Shown here piece by piece: positions 17,720 to 26,840 of a stretch of DNA of 64,000 nucleotides. Under the pieces are notes generated by a model, which was given only the letters and a program-made list of their open reading frames with translations, had not been told where the DNA came from and made no database searches. Location of the stretch: positions 2,852,001 through 2,916,000 of the forward strand of contig NZ_CP014608.1 in NCBI RefSeq assembly GCF_001586165.1, written 5' to 3'. A program made the position numbers and the translations under genes. Source of the stretch: Obesumbacterium proteus (GTDB taxonomy: Bacteria; Pseudomonadota; Gammaproteobacteria; Enterobacterales; Enterobacteriaceae). Numbering within the stretch: position 1 is the first letter of the stretch; the number at the start of each line of letters is the position of its first letter.

Positions 17720-20700
17720 TTATGCCAGCTCTGATTGATAGAGAGAATCGGTGGCTTCCACCATCATGTCGCGGAACATATTAATAAACACAGGTTGTTT
17801 GTAGGCGGCAGACCAGCGCTTGCCGATAGCGGCATAAATCAGCTTTTCTAACAGCTGGCTGGCGAGATCGATTGTTTCCTGCGTGAGTCGGTGGCCCAGT
17901 AAACAGCGTTCGATATCGAGAAGCCGCTGAGGTTTGCTAAACAACGCGCCATCGACTAAACGGCAATAGTTCACTATTCCATCTGCGTCACAAGCAATTA
18001 GGCAGGTTAGGCTCTGACGAGTGATGTTCAGCGCATTTCTACGCCCCAATTGGTGATAGAAAGCGTGTGGCCTTGGGTTTGGCGGCGGTGGCAATATGAC
18101 CTTAGTCATCAGCTCATTAGGCTTACGTTGTGTTTTATATCCTGATTGTAGGAACTCGCACAGCGGCATGCGGCGTGCGCCATCAAGCGACTGCAGCTCA
18201 ATTTGGGCATCATAGATAATTGAGGGAGGCAATGAATCACCACAAGGTGCGGCGTTAACCATATTGCCGCCGATAGTGGCGCGGTTACGAATTTGGTTTG
18301 AGCCCACCGTTTTACATGCTTGAGCGAGCAGGGGATAACGCTCTCTAACCAACTCGTGCTCAACGATACGGTTAAATGTCACCGCAGCACCAATGACGAC
18401 CGCTCCGTTATCTTCGGTAATCTGTGTAAGTTCAGGTATGCGCGATATATCAATGAGGTTCATGGCCTTGGTCTGCAAACGCCCTTGAACAATAACATCG
18501 GTGCCGCCAGCAATAATGCTAACGTCATCCTGAGCGAGCAAGGTTAACGCTTCTGGTAGCGTTTTGGCTCTTGTCACCGTGACATCAGTTAAACGTAAAA
18601 CCTGTTTTTTGTTATCGGTTTCAACCATTAACTCACTTTGTCTGGCTGGCTTTTTGAGGTTATAGCCTAAAATAACCTGCTCAAGAGTCAGCGGTAGCTT
18701 GTTGAAACGTGTGTTCAAGGCAAAGCTAAGGGCGTTGTTAATGGCCGCTGCGGCTAATTCAGTGGCGGGTTCACCGATGCCTTTCGCGCCCAGAGGGCCT
18801 GCCTGATCGGGATTTTCTACACCGATAATAGTAATTTCAGGAATATCTTTAATGGTTGGCAGTAGATAGGTATCAAAGTTTTCTGACTTTACCTGTCCGT
18901 TTTCAATGTTGAAGTCTTCAAGTAACGCATAGCCAAATCCCTGAGCAATCCCTCCGCTGACCTGCCCATTGAAACCCACCGGATTAATAATATGGCCCAC
19001 ATCGTGTGCCGCCGTAACGTGGAGAAGATCCGTTTTCCCTGTGCTGGTATTGACCCGAACCTCGGCAATTTGACAGCCATAAACCCAAGTGAAATAAGGG
19101 CTGCCGGTTCCTTTTTCCTCGTCCCAGTGAATTGGTGGTGGTACAAACCAGCCATATTCGGTCAGGCTCACGCTAGCCCATTTGGTTTTGTTGACGGCTG
19201 TTTTGAAGTCTATCGCTTGTGATGGGTTGTTTTTGTTGCTGATAAACCCGTTTTGCCACAGCGTATTATCTAATTCTTTTGTGCCCAGCGCGTCGCCCAC
19301 AACGCCTAAAATGCGTTGCTTAATTTTAACCGCTGCGTCAAGGATCGCGCCGCCGCCGACGAGCGTGCCACGTGTTGCGGCGGTAGATCCACCGTCGCCA
19401 ATCACGGAGGTCGGTGGTTCGCTAAACATTATTTCGGACAGTGGGATGCCAAAAGCCTCTGCAGCGATAAGCGACATGGTGGTCTGCAGCCCTTGGCCAT
19501 TCTCTGATACGGAAGTTGCAATGTTGACACTGCCGTCTTCGTTCACCTGCACCAGTGCGGTTGATGTATCGACACCTTCGGCACCAATAGAGCATCCGCG
19601 GTAGCTGAGGGCAAGGCCAATGCCATAGCGATAGACGCCGCTTTGTTGATTGAGTTGAGCATAATGCTGGCGCTTGCTATCAAACTCAGCTGAGGTAACC
19701 GCTTTGCTTAAAACCTCAAGGGCGGAGACGGTATGCTTGTCAAAAACTTGTCCTGTGATTGATGCATCACCTTGTTTTAATGCGTTAATCTGGCGAATTT
19801 CGACGGGAGATATCTTTAAATATTCGGCGATTTCGTCCATTAACGATTCGTTGGCATATACCACCTGCGGTGAGCCAAAACCTCTCATGGCAGAGGTATA
19901 GCTGTTGTTGGTGTATACGCCGGTCACATCGATACGAATATTAGGGATGCGATAAGGCCCAGCAGCCTGAACCGAGCTTCTCCAGGTAACGAAAGGCGTT
20001 GAAGCTGCATACCCTCCGCTGTCGGCGAGGATATCGACCTTCATGGCTAAGATCTGGCCCGAATCATCCAGCCCGACCTTATATTTCATTTTATAGGGAT
20101 GGCGCTTGCAGCTTTCTAAAATTGAGTGCTCGCGGGTATAACAAAATTTAACCGGTCTGCCCGTTAGCGTTGTTAGTAGCGCAGAGCGGCAGGCAAGATG
20201 ATCGATAATATCGTCTTTACCACCAAATGAGCCGCCCATCACCGCGCGTTTAATATTGATATGTCCCTGTGGGCAACCCATAAATCTTGCGACAAAGCTG
20301 CGTACACGGTGTGGATTTTGGATTGAGCCGGAGATAATTAAATGACGTTCAGTGGGATCGAGCCAGGTAAGCACCACTTCAGGCTCAATGTAAGCATGTT
20401 CTTGAAAACCAACTTCATATTCGCGCTCGAGAATATGTGCGCTGGCTGAGAATCCCGCGGAGATGTCGCCTTTAATCGTGTGGTGATACGCCGCGATGTT
20501 ATTCCCTCTTTCCGGATGAATAAGCCGCGCATCGGGTTCTAGCGCATGCTCAACGTCGGTAATGGGCGCGTAAGGGGTATAAGAAATATGAATTTTGTCT
20601 GCTGCCAGACAGGCGGCTTCGTAGGTTTCTGCGGCGATAGCCGCAATTACGTCACCGTGAAAAACGACTTCATCTTTAATAATAGGGAGGTAGTCTTTCA

Positions 20701-20944
20701 CCATGATGCCAACGACGGGTTCGCCGGGGATATCTTGATATGTTGCGATCTTGACGACGCCTGGAATCGCTAATGCTTCACTAAGATCGAGTTTATCAAT
20801 TTTGCCTGCGGCAATATCGGCATAGCGGCACACGCCATACAACATTCCGGGTAGGGTTATGTCATTGCCGTAGACGGCTGTTCCAGTGACTTTTGCCAGT
20901 CCATCAACGCGACGGATTGATGATGAGGTGCTTGGCGCACTCAT
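17720..20944 (-). CDS. Fused molybdopterin- and FAD-binding subunit of a xanthine-dehydrogenase-type enzyme
   Basis: This 1074-residue protein joins two subunits that are separate in E. coli XdhA and XdhB. Residues 1 to about 770 form the molybdopterin-binding subunit. They include GSFGGKDD, AMRGFGSPQ, the late KGIGEPATELAAAA motif with the presumed catalytic Glu725, and VRVNTSTGK. From about 773, residues such as AGGTDVIVQGRL and RNRATIGGNMVNAAPCGDSLPP form the FAD-binding domain. The linker is short (about KKPARQSELMVETDNKK) and contains an in-frame Met773 where a separate FAD subunit would begin. The substrate is probably a purine such as xanthine or hypoxanthine, with urate as product. 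Specificity cannot be read directly, and related enzymes oxidise nicotinate or aldehydes. It starts with AAGGAGA before the ATG and precedes the iron-sulfur subunit. Confidence 0.9.
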   Translation of the reverse strand: MSAPSTSSSIRRVDGLAKVTGTAVYGNDITLPGMLYGVCRYADIAAGKIDKLDLSEALAIPGVVKIATYQDIPGEPVVGIMVKDYLPIIKDEVVFHGDVIAAIAAETYEAACLAADKIHISYTPYAPITDVEHALEPDARLIHPERGNNIAAYHHTIKGDISAGFSASAHILEREYEVGFQEHAYIEPEVVLTWLDPTERHLIISGSIQNPHRVRSFVARFMGCPQGHINIKRAVMGGSFGGKDDIIDHLACRSALLTTLTGRPVKFCYTREHSILESCKRHPYKMKYKVGLDDSGQILAMKVDILADSGGYAASTPFVTWRSSVQAAGPYRIPNIRIDVTGVYTNNSYTSAMRGFGSPQVVYANESLMDEIAEYLKISPVEIRQINALKQGDASITGQVFDKHTVSALEVLSKAVTSAEFDSKRQHYAQLNQQSGVYRYGIGLALSYRGCSIGAEGVDTSTALVQVNEDGSVNIATSVSENGQGLQTTMSLIAAEAFGIPLSEIMFSEPPTSVIGDGGSTAATRGTLVGGGAILDAAVKIKQRILGVVGDALGTKELDNTLWQNGFISNKNNPSQAIDFKTAVNKTKWASVSLTEYGWFVPPPIHWDEEKGTGSPYFTWVYGCQIAEVRVNTSTGKTDLLHVTAAHDVGHIINPVGFNGQVSGGIAQGFGYALLEDFNIENGQVKSENFDTYLLPTIKDIPEITIIGVENPDQAGPLGAKGIGEPATELAAAAINNALSFALNTRFNKLPLTLEQVILGYNLKKPARQSELMVETDNKKQVLRLTDVTVTRAKTLPEALTLLAQDDVSIIAGGTDVIVQGRLQTKAMNLIDISRIPELTQITEDNGAVVIGAAVTFNRIVEHELVRERYPLLAQACKTVGSNQIRNRATIGGNMVNAAPCGDSLPPSIIYDAQIELQSLDGARRMPLCEFLQSGYKTQRKPNELMTKVILPPPPNPRPHAFYHQLGRRNALNITRQSLTCLIACDADGIVNYCRLVDGALFSKPQRLLDIERCLLGHRLTQETIDLASQLLEKLIYAAIGKRWSAAYKQPVFINMFRDMMVEATDSLYQSELA

Positions 20945-20985
20945 GGGTATCTCCTTACGTATTACGTAACGCTATTACGAACCAG
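20945..20985 (-). promoter_or_regulatory. Leader of the xdh operon with a repeated TACGTA motif
   Basis: Two copies of the palindrome TACGTA (20956-20961 and 20963-20968), separated by one base, and a further TTACG at 20975-20979 lie 12-35 bases upstream of the start codon. They could form an operator for a regulator of the xdh genes, but this is only a pattern. The ribosome binding site AAGGAG lies between them and the ATG. Confidence 0.25.
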
Positions 20986-21018
20986 ATTGTTATGGCTGGT
21001 CATCAGAGTTAGCAGTGA

Positions 21019-21324
21019 TTAAAAGTAATGAAAAGTGGCGAGTTTGAGGGGGCAATGCTCGACGCTATCCATGGCTGATTGAATTAGATTCAACACTTGT
21101 GCCACAACGGAAAAACGGACCATCGGTGCGCCTAATATGTGATTTGTCTCGCATAACAGCGGGATGATTGCGGTGAGTTGGTATGGTTTTTGAACAGTTT
21201 GGATTTCTGTGTTTCTAGAGAGAAAACGACCCAAACCCAAACAAACGTCATAATGAGATGTTGGGTTATCAATCTGATAGATAGAGCGGTTCATTAAACG
21301 GTTTTTAGCCGTATGGTCATACAA
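21019..21324 (-). pseudogene. Probable C-terminal remnant of a LysR-type regulator
   Basis: A 101-residue frame that resembles the last part of a LysR-type effector-binding domain: HYDVCLGLGRFLSRNTEIQ, then PYQLTAIIPLLCETNHILGAP, then a C-terminal PLKLATFHYF. The spacing suits the family pattern of a late strand, a P-L-L-x-E-T-x-x-I motif and a terminal beta-strand. No helix-turn-helix coding sequence is present before it, because the conserved ycaR promoter region begins immediately upstream. It lies upstream of and co-oriented with the xdh operon, so it may be what is left of that operon's regulator. The similarity is judged by eye and could be wrong. Confidence 0.45.
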
Positions 21325-21402
21325 GCCGTGATAATTTTGCTGTTGCGGGTTATCCTTACATCATGCTTTTTCGCTGATACAAGAACTCGTTTAGGAACAA
21401 TC

Positions 21403-21579
21403 ATGGATCATCGTTTACTCGAAATTATTGCTTGCCCCGTCTGTAATGGAAAACTCTACTTCAATAAAGAAAATCAGGAATTAGTGTGCAAAGCGGATCG
21501 CTTAGGTTATCCGTTGCGTGACGGTATTCCAGTATTACTCGAGAATGAAGCCCGCCAACTTCCAGTGGATGAGAAATAA
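21403..21579 (+). CDS. ycaR: Trm112-family protein YcaR
   Basis: A 58-residue protein of the Trm112/UPF0434 family. It carries two CxxC-like elements near the N-terminus (ACPVCNGKL), then a single cysteine in ELVCKADRLGYPLRDGIPVLL. Trm112 proteins act as small activators or partners of methyltransferases in other organisms; the role in bacteria is poorly known. The ATG at 21403 follows TAGGAAC. An upstream in-frame start at 21313 would add 30 residues with no match to the family. It is four bases from kdsB, as in E. coli, and probably shares its transcript. Confidence 0.93.
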   Translation: MDHRLLEIIACPVCNGKLYFNKENQELVCKADRLGYPLRDGIPVLLENEARQLPVDEK

Positions 21580-21583
21580 TCTG

Positions 21584-22339
21584 ATGAGTTTTATTGCTAT
21601 TATTCCTGCTCGCTACTCTTCAACACGCCTACTGGGCAAGCCTTTAGCCGATATTGGCGGCAAGCCGATGGTTGTGCATGTTATGGAAAGAGCGCTGGAG
21701 TCTGGCGCTGCACGCGTCATTGTGGCTACCGATCATGAAGATGTTAAGCAAGCTGTAGAAGCCGCAGGTGGGGAAGTTTGCATGACGCGAGCGGATCATC
21801 ATTCTGGCACCGAGCGTTTGGCCGAAGTGATTGAGAAATGTGGCTTTGCAGACGATGAAATCATTGTCAATATTCAAGGTGATGAGCCACTGATCCCGCC
21901 GGCAATTATCCGTCAGGTGGCGCAAAACTTGGCCGGTAGTGAAGCGGGTATGGCCACGTTGGCGGTGCCGATTACTACGAGTGAAGAAGCGTTTAATCCA
22001 AATGCGGTAAAAGTCGTTTGTGATAAAAATGGCTATGCGCTCTATTTCTCTCGCGCCACAATTCCTTGGGATCGCGATCGCTTTGCGGTATCTCGTGATG
22101 AAATCGGTAATGTTTTCCTGCGTCACATTGGTATTTACGCTTATCGTGCTGGTTTTATTCGCCGTTATGTTACTTGGGCACCTAGCGATCTTGAGCAGAT
22201 TGAAATGCTCGAGCAGCTGCGAGTGCTTTGGTACGGTGAAAAAATTCATGTGGATGTTGCACAAACCGCGCCAAGCCCAGGCGTTGACACCATTGAAGAT
22301 TTGGAAACAGTTCGCGCTATTTTTGCAGCAGCGCAATAG
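21584..22339 (+). CDS. kdsB: 3-deoxy-manno-octulosonate cytidylyltransferase
   Basis: Activates Kdo to CMP-Kdo with CTP for the inner core of lipopolysaccharide. The 251 residues match the family (E. coli 248). Hallmarks are AIIPARYSSTRLLGKPLADIGGKPMVVHV at the N-terminus, VIVATDHEDV, the metal-binding NIQGDEPLIPP and the C-terminal PSPGVDTIEDLE. An in-frame start at 21518 would overlap ycaR and add an unrelated segment; the ATG at 21584 gives the expected MSFIAIIPAR. Together with msbA and lpxK it is part of lipopolysaccharide synthesis in this window. Confidence 0.97.
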   Translation: MSFIAIIPARYSSTRLLGKPLADIGGKPMVVHVMERALESGAARVIVATDHEDVKQAVEAAGGEVCMTRADHHSGTERLAEVIEKCGFADDEIIVNIQGDEPLIPPAIIRQVAQNLAGSEAGMATLAVPITTSEEAFNPNAVKVVCDKNGYALYFSRATIPWDRDRFAVSRDEIGNVFLRHIGIYAYRAGFIRRYVTWAPSDLEQIEMLEQLRVLWYGEKIHVDVAQTAPSPGVDTIEDLETVRAIFAAAQ

Positions 22340-22372
22340 GCTGATTTATCGCCAGACGTTTATGTTTAAATT

Positions 22373-22398
22373 AAGAGCGTGCAAGTGCACGCTCTTTT
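22373..22398 (+). terminator. Intrinsic terminator of ycaR-kdsB
   Basis: AAGAGCGTGC at 22373-22382 pairs with its complement at 22387-22396 across AAGT and is followed by TT. Confidence 0.8.
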
Positions 22399-22471
22399 GA
22401 TCTAGTCGAATACAATACCTTGATAAATCCGCCATGATGACTTTCTATCTGGTGAAAAAAGGTACCGCGCA

Positions 22472-23389
22472 ATGCAGCAAAACCTGTATCACAACATGGA
22501 TCATTTAAAAGCCGAACTTAGCGTTGTTCTTGGTGAGTCAATTGGCCGCTTAGAACAGATCAGTGAACAGCCGTATGCCAGCCTTTTTGCCCTTTATAAT
22601 CAGCAGGGCACGCCTTTACCCTTAGTGGCTAAAACCTTTTTATGCCAAGGAATTGCCCAACAGGAAGCGTACAAGCTGTCGATGCTTGCCCGACAGGGCG
22701 ATATCCGCTTACCGACGGTTTATGGCGTTCTTACCACCCATCAGTCCCCATTCAAAGAAGTATTATTAATTGAGCGATTGCGCGGTGTTTCTGTTGAAGC
22801 GCCGACACGAACGCCGCAGCGCTGGTCGTGCTTAAAAGACCAAATTGCAGAAGGGATCCTCTCTTGGCATCGCATTGATAGCCACGGTTGTGTGGGTAAC
22901 GTTGACAGCGTACAGGAAAATCGCTGGCCCGCTTGGTACGCACAGCGCTTGGAGGTCATCTGGGCCACGCTTGGCAATATGCCTACGTCTGACTTAAGCA
23001 TTGAAGCTCGCCGTATTTTGTTTCGTAGTAAAGAGCAGTTGCCTGAGCTGTTTGCGGGCTTTGACGATAGCTGCGTGCTGGTTCATGGCAACTTAACGCT
23101 AAGAAGCATGTTAAAAGATCCCAAAAGCGATCAGCTACTTGCCATGCTGAACCCTGGAATGATGCTCTGGGCTCCGCGTGAGTATGATCTATTCCGTCTG
23201 AGCGAAGATGGTATGGCGACCGAATTGCTTCACTCCTATTTGCAGAAAGCCCCCGTGAGCGAGGATTTCATGGTACGCCGCTGGCTATATGTTCTGTGGG
23301 AGTCAATTGGGCGTTATTTACATACTGGCGTGGTAGATCGTCCGGTTGTGGAACGCGCTGCTCAGCAACTGCTCCCTTGGTTGGGTTAA
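22472..23389 (+). CDS. ycbJ: YcbJ family protein with aminoglycoside-phosphotransferase-like fold
   Basis: A 305-residue orthologue of E. coli YcbJ, whose function is not established. It has the general layout of an APH/choline-kinase-like protein. An N-terminal lobe (SLFALYNQQGTPLPLVAKTFL) is followed by a Brenner-like motif CVLVHGNLTLRSMLKD near residues 203-218. In that motif the usual catalytic Asp after HG is replaced by Asn, which also holds in E. coli YcbJ. The later motif MLWAPREYDLFRL stands where the metal-binding DxD would be. The start at 22472 has an A/G-rich site upstream; a second ATG at 22496 would match the shorter E. coli protein. It sits between kdsB and the purine genes. 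Confidence 0.88.
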   Translation: MQQNLYHNMDHLKAELSVVLGESIGRLEQISEQPYASLFALYNQQGTPLPLVAKTFLCQGIAQQEAYKLSMLARQGDIRLPTVYGVLTTHQSPFKEVLLIERLRGVSVEAPTRTPQRWSCLKDQIAEGILSWHRIDSHGCVGNVDSVQENRWPAWYAQRLEVIWATLGNMPTSDLSIEARRILFRSKEQLPELFAGFDDSCVLVHGNLTLRSMLKDPKSDQLLAMLNPGMMLWAPREYDLFRLSEDGMATELLHSYLQKAPVSEDFMVRRWLYVLWESIGRYLHTGVVDRPVVERAAQQLLPWLG

Positions 23390-23829
23390 CTGTGGGCTGT
23401 ATTTGAGCATGAAAACCAGCAGTCCATATCGGGTTGCTGGTTAATTATCAATCACTATGAGAGGTGATAATCTGATAATGATACAAACCGCTACCACTTT
23501 GATATTTTCGCTGATCTAATAACCTCCCTGTTTTATTCCTCTATGATGCGTTCGCCCGCTAATTTTGCTGAAATATAACGTCTTATTAAGTATCAAATGT
23601 GATACCGCCCGCAATTATTTCGTTTATCTCCCTATTTTACCTTCAATAAATAAAAGTTCGCATGCTCTGTGCATAGTTGGCATGTGCGCAAATAACTGAT
23701 GTGTTCTATCAACTCTAAAACTATTTGCGCTGATGAAAACTCTGTACATCCGTAAATAGGGGAGCAAGGGCTCTCGAATCGTAGCTGGTTAACCCACCAT
23801 TTAGCCGAGCCGTAAGGAGTGATGTGTCC
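23390..23829. other. Intergenic region between ycbJ and the purine permease
   Basis: 440 bases. A weak hairpin (AACCAGCA at 23414-23421 with TGCTGGTT at 23435-23442) may end ycbJ transcription. The rest is A/T-rich and should hold the permease promoter, but I found no clear -10/-35 pair. No ORF in it has homology that I recognise. Confidence 0.4.
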
Positions 23830-25233
23830 ATGAGCGTCATAAATCCGCATCTAAAAATAGAACACAGTAAAGGTATACCGCTAGACGATGCCGTCGAGCG
23901 CAGGCTGCCGATTGCACAGCTGTTTACCTTAGGTCTGCAGCACGTTCTTGTCATGTATGCTGGTGCCGTTGCCGTGCCTCTGGTTATCGGGGGCAGCTTA
24001 GGTTTACCCAAAGACCAAATCGCTTTTTTAATTAGCTCAGACCTTTTCTGCTGTGGCGTAGTGACGCTGTTGCAGTGTTTGGGGATTGGTCGTTTTGCTG
24101 GTATCCGGCTTCCCGTGATTATGTCTGTTACATTCGCTGCGGTAACACCGATGCTGGCGATTGGCGCAGATCCTAATATCGGGCTGACAGGGATCTTCGG
24201 CGCTACAATCGCGTCAGGTATTATTGCCACGTTACTCGTTCCCGTGATCGGGCGGCTGATGCCACTGTTTCCGACGGTGGTTACCGGTGTGGTTATCACC
24301 TCTATCGGCATTAGCATTATGCAGGTGGGTATTGATTGGGCCGCCGGTGGAAAAGGGAATCCTGATTACGGCAGCCCAATATATATTGGAACCTCGCTGT
24401 TAGTGCTGGTTTTTATTCTGCTAGTCACTCGTTTTGCCAAAGGTTTTCTGTGTAATATTTCCGTGCTGCTCGGTATTCTTTTTGGTTTTGCCATTGCTTA
24501 TTCTATGGGGAAAGTGAATTTCGCGGGATTAGATAACGCCGCGTGGTTTGCTCCTATAAAGCCGTTTGCGTTTGGTATGCCTACATTTGAACCTGTCAGT
24601 ATTCTTACGCTCACCATTATCATGTTGATCACCTTCATTGAATCGATGGGGATGTTTCTTGCCCTTGGCGATATTGTGGGAAGGCCAACTAAACAAGCAG
24701 ATATTATTCGTGGTTTACGGGTTGATGGAATTGGTACCGTTATTGGCGGGCTATTTAATAGTTTTCCCCATACGTCTTTTTCACAAAACGTGGGCTTGGT
24801 TAGCGTAACCGGTATTTCCAGCCGCTGGGTTTGTGTTATGTCGGGCGGAATTTTAATTCTGTTCGGCTTGATCCCTAAAATGGCACTTATCGTTGCCTCT
24901 ATTCCACAGTTTGTGTTGGGTGGTGCTGGTATTGTGATGTTTGGGATGGTGCTGGCAACGGGGATCCGTATTCTTTCACGCGCTAACTACAGCACCAATC
25001 GCTACAACCTTTATATTGTCGCCATCAGCATTGGTATCGGCATGATACCTACAGTGTCACATGATTTCTTTAGCCAACTGCCAGCGGCAATTCAGCCGTT
25101 GCTTCATAGCGGTATTTTATTAGCTACCGTGTGTGCGGTAAGCCTCAATCTCTATTTCAATGGCTATCATCCCGATAAAGAGTCAGATAGCGAAAAAGAT
25201 GAAAATGAAATTGCAGAGGAAGTCGCTGAATAA
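23830..25233 (+). CDS. NCS2-family purine permease (xanthine/urate type)
   Basis: A 467-residue inner-membrane transporter of the nucleobase-ascorbate (NCS2) family, which imports xanthine, urate or uracil by proton symport. Hydrophobic helices fill residues 30-450. The family motifs are clear: LQHVLVMYAGAVAVPLV near the N-terminus, FIESMGMFLALGDIVGRP in the substrate-binding helix and SFSQNVGLVSVTGISSRWV. The C-terminus is a charged tail rich in Glu and Asp. E. coli relatives are XanP, XanQ and UacT. The QNVGLVS form and the neighbouring genes suit a purine, but the exact substrate is not readable. The ATG at 23830 is 10 bases from AAGGAG, with a GTG alternative at 23824. Confidence 0.9.
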   Translation: MSVINPHLKIEHSKGIPLDDAVERRLPIAQLFTLGLQHVLVMYAGAVAVPLVIGGSLGLPKDQIAFLISSDLFCCGVVTLLQCLGIGRFAGIRLPVIMSVTFAAVTPMLAIGADPNIGLTGIFGATIASGIIATLLVPVIGRLMPLFPTVVTGVVITSIGISIMQVGIDWAAGGKGNPDYGSPIYIGTSLLVLVFILLVTRFAKGFLCNISVLLGILFGFAIAYSMGKVNFAGLDNAAWFAPIKPFAFGMPTFEPVSILTLTIIMLITFIESMGMFLALGDIVGRPTKQADIIRGLRVDGIGTVIGGLFNSFPHTSFSQNVGLVSVTGISSRWVCVMSGGILILFGLIPKMALIVASIPQFVLGGAGIVMFGMVLATGIRILSRANYSTNRYNLYIVAISIGIGMIPTVSHDFFSQLPAAIQPLLHSGILLATVCAVSLNLYFNGYHPDKESDSEKDENEIAEEVAE

Positions 25234-25341
25234 ATAGTGAATAAACAGATTTAACGGGGATGTAGAACATGGAGAGGGGCCATTTTCTACATACCATCAA
25301 ATGAAATATCAAAATAATACTCGCAGATAGAGGGAGTTATT

Positions 25342-26840
25342 GTGAAAGCGATTAATCATATAGAAAATTATTTACAGGAGAGTCAAACCTCCCCTCAAAA
25401 AAAGCCAATGTTGACCCTGTCGATGAGATACTGCCGCTTGGACAAATGCTAGTTTACGGTTTTCAGCACGTATTGGTGATGTATGCCGGTGCCATTGCGG
25501 TTCCTTTAATTATTGGTAAAGCCGTTGGGTTTACGCCAGAGCAAATTATATTTTTAATTAGTACCGATCTCTTTATATGCGGCTGCGGCACGATCCTACA
25601 ATCAATAGGCTTATTTAATATTATTGGTAGCAAACTCCCAATTGTTCAAGGGTGTACCTTTGCTGCGCTGATTCCGATGACGCTGATCGGCCAGCAGTAT
25701 GGCATTGGTGGTATTTCAGGCGCGGTTATTGTCGCTGGGATATTCACGCTATTGTGCGCTCCCTTTGTATGTAAGCTAGTCCGCTTTTTCCCTAAAGCGG
25801 TTATGGGCACGATAGTGACGCTCATTGGCCTGTCGATCCTGCCGGTTGCCGGGGGATGGATCGGCGGTGGCGATTTGGATGCCGTAAGTTTCGGCAGCTA
25901 TGGTTCGCTATTGATGGCCTTATTCACACTGGGCGTCGTGATGCTAATTTACACCTTCGGCAAGGGCATGCTGAAGAATGTGGCTGTGTTGGTGGGAATT
26001 ATCATTGGTACGTTGGGATATTACTTCATGGGGAAACTCGACCTTTCCCAAGTGGCATCGACCAGTTGGATGACCTTCCCTTATCCGATGCGTTTTGCGG
26101 TTCCTGAATTTCATCTCTTTCCCGCGGTGCTGATGTGTATGGTGATGGTGGTGGTGATGGTAGAAACCATGTCATCGATGATGGCCATGGGGGAAATCGT
26201 TGATCGCCCAGCAGATCAAAAAACCTTAAAACGTGGCCTATACGCTTGCGGGTCTGCAACGTTGTTTGGTGGTTTTTTCAATATGTTCCCCTATGCGGCC
26301 TTTGCCCAAAACGTAGGGCTTGTCAGTATGACCGGTGTTCGTAGCCGTTTCATTGTTGGAGTGGCTGGCTGCATTCTTATCACCCTTGGCCTGTTCCCTA
26401 AACTCGCGGCTTTTGTTGTGGCTGTGCCGAAGCCGGTGCTTGGTGGGGCGGGGATCGTCATGTTTGGCATGGTTGCCGTGTCAGGCATTCGGACGCTATG
26501 ACAGGTTGATTATCGTAATAACAATAATGGGATGGTTGTGGCGTTAACGCTCGGTCTTGGCATGTTACCGGTGATGGTTCCGCAGTTATTTCAACAAATG
26601 CCACAGGCCGCAGAGATGTTCTTACATAGCGGGATTACCATTGGTACCGTTGTGGCAATAGGCGCTAATTTGATTCTGAATGGCCGCGATAGACAAGCCA
26701 AAATCCCTGGGTGCAAAGAGTGCGAGCTGCAAGAGGTCAATGAAAATAGTATGGCCGCTCGAGAGGTCTTTAGCACGACGCGCGAATATATCGCTATGCG
26801 GAGGAAGAGACAAAATGCACAAAAGAACGCTGCTCTTTAA
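25342..26840 (+). pseudogene. Second NCS2 purine permease, broken by a frameshift and an in-frame stop
   Basis: Reading GTG at 25342 (AGGGAG upstream) gives a normal N-terminus until the A7 run at 25397-25403, where one missing A throws it out of frame. After that the frame GFQHVLVMYAGAIAVPLIIG runs through the usual motifs, including FAQNVGLVSMTGVRSRF. It then meets TGA at 26499-26501 and continues in the same frame (VALTLGLGMLPVMVPQL) to a stop at 26840. At the TGA the intact paralogue upstream has a serine in GIRILSR. The total span of 1499 bases is one short of a whole number of codons, consistent with a single deletion. The remnant overlaps the following gene by 26 bases. A sequencing error could explain the frameshift but less easily the TGA. 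Confidence 0.85.

Noticed and set aside
21644..22336. A 230-codon frame antisense to kdsB
   Set aside because: It lies wholly within kdsB, has no recognisable motif and no ribosome binding site, and is best explained by the codon pattern of kdsB.
23721..24317. A 198-codon frame antisense to the start of the purine permease
   Set aside because: It mirrors the hydrophobic coding of the permease and has no recognisable domain.
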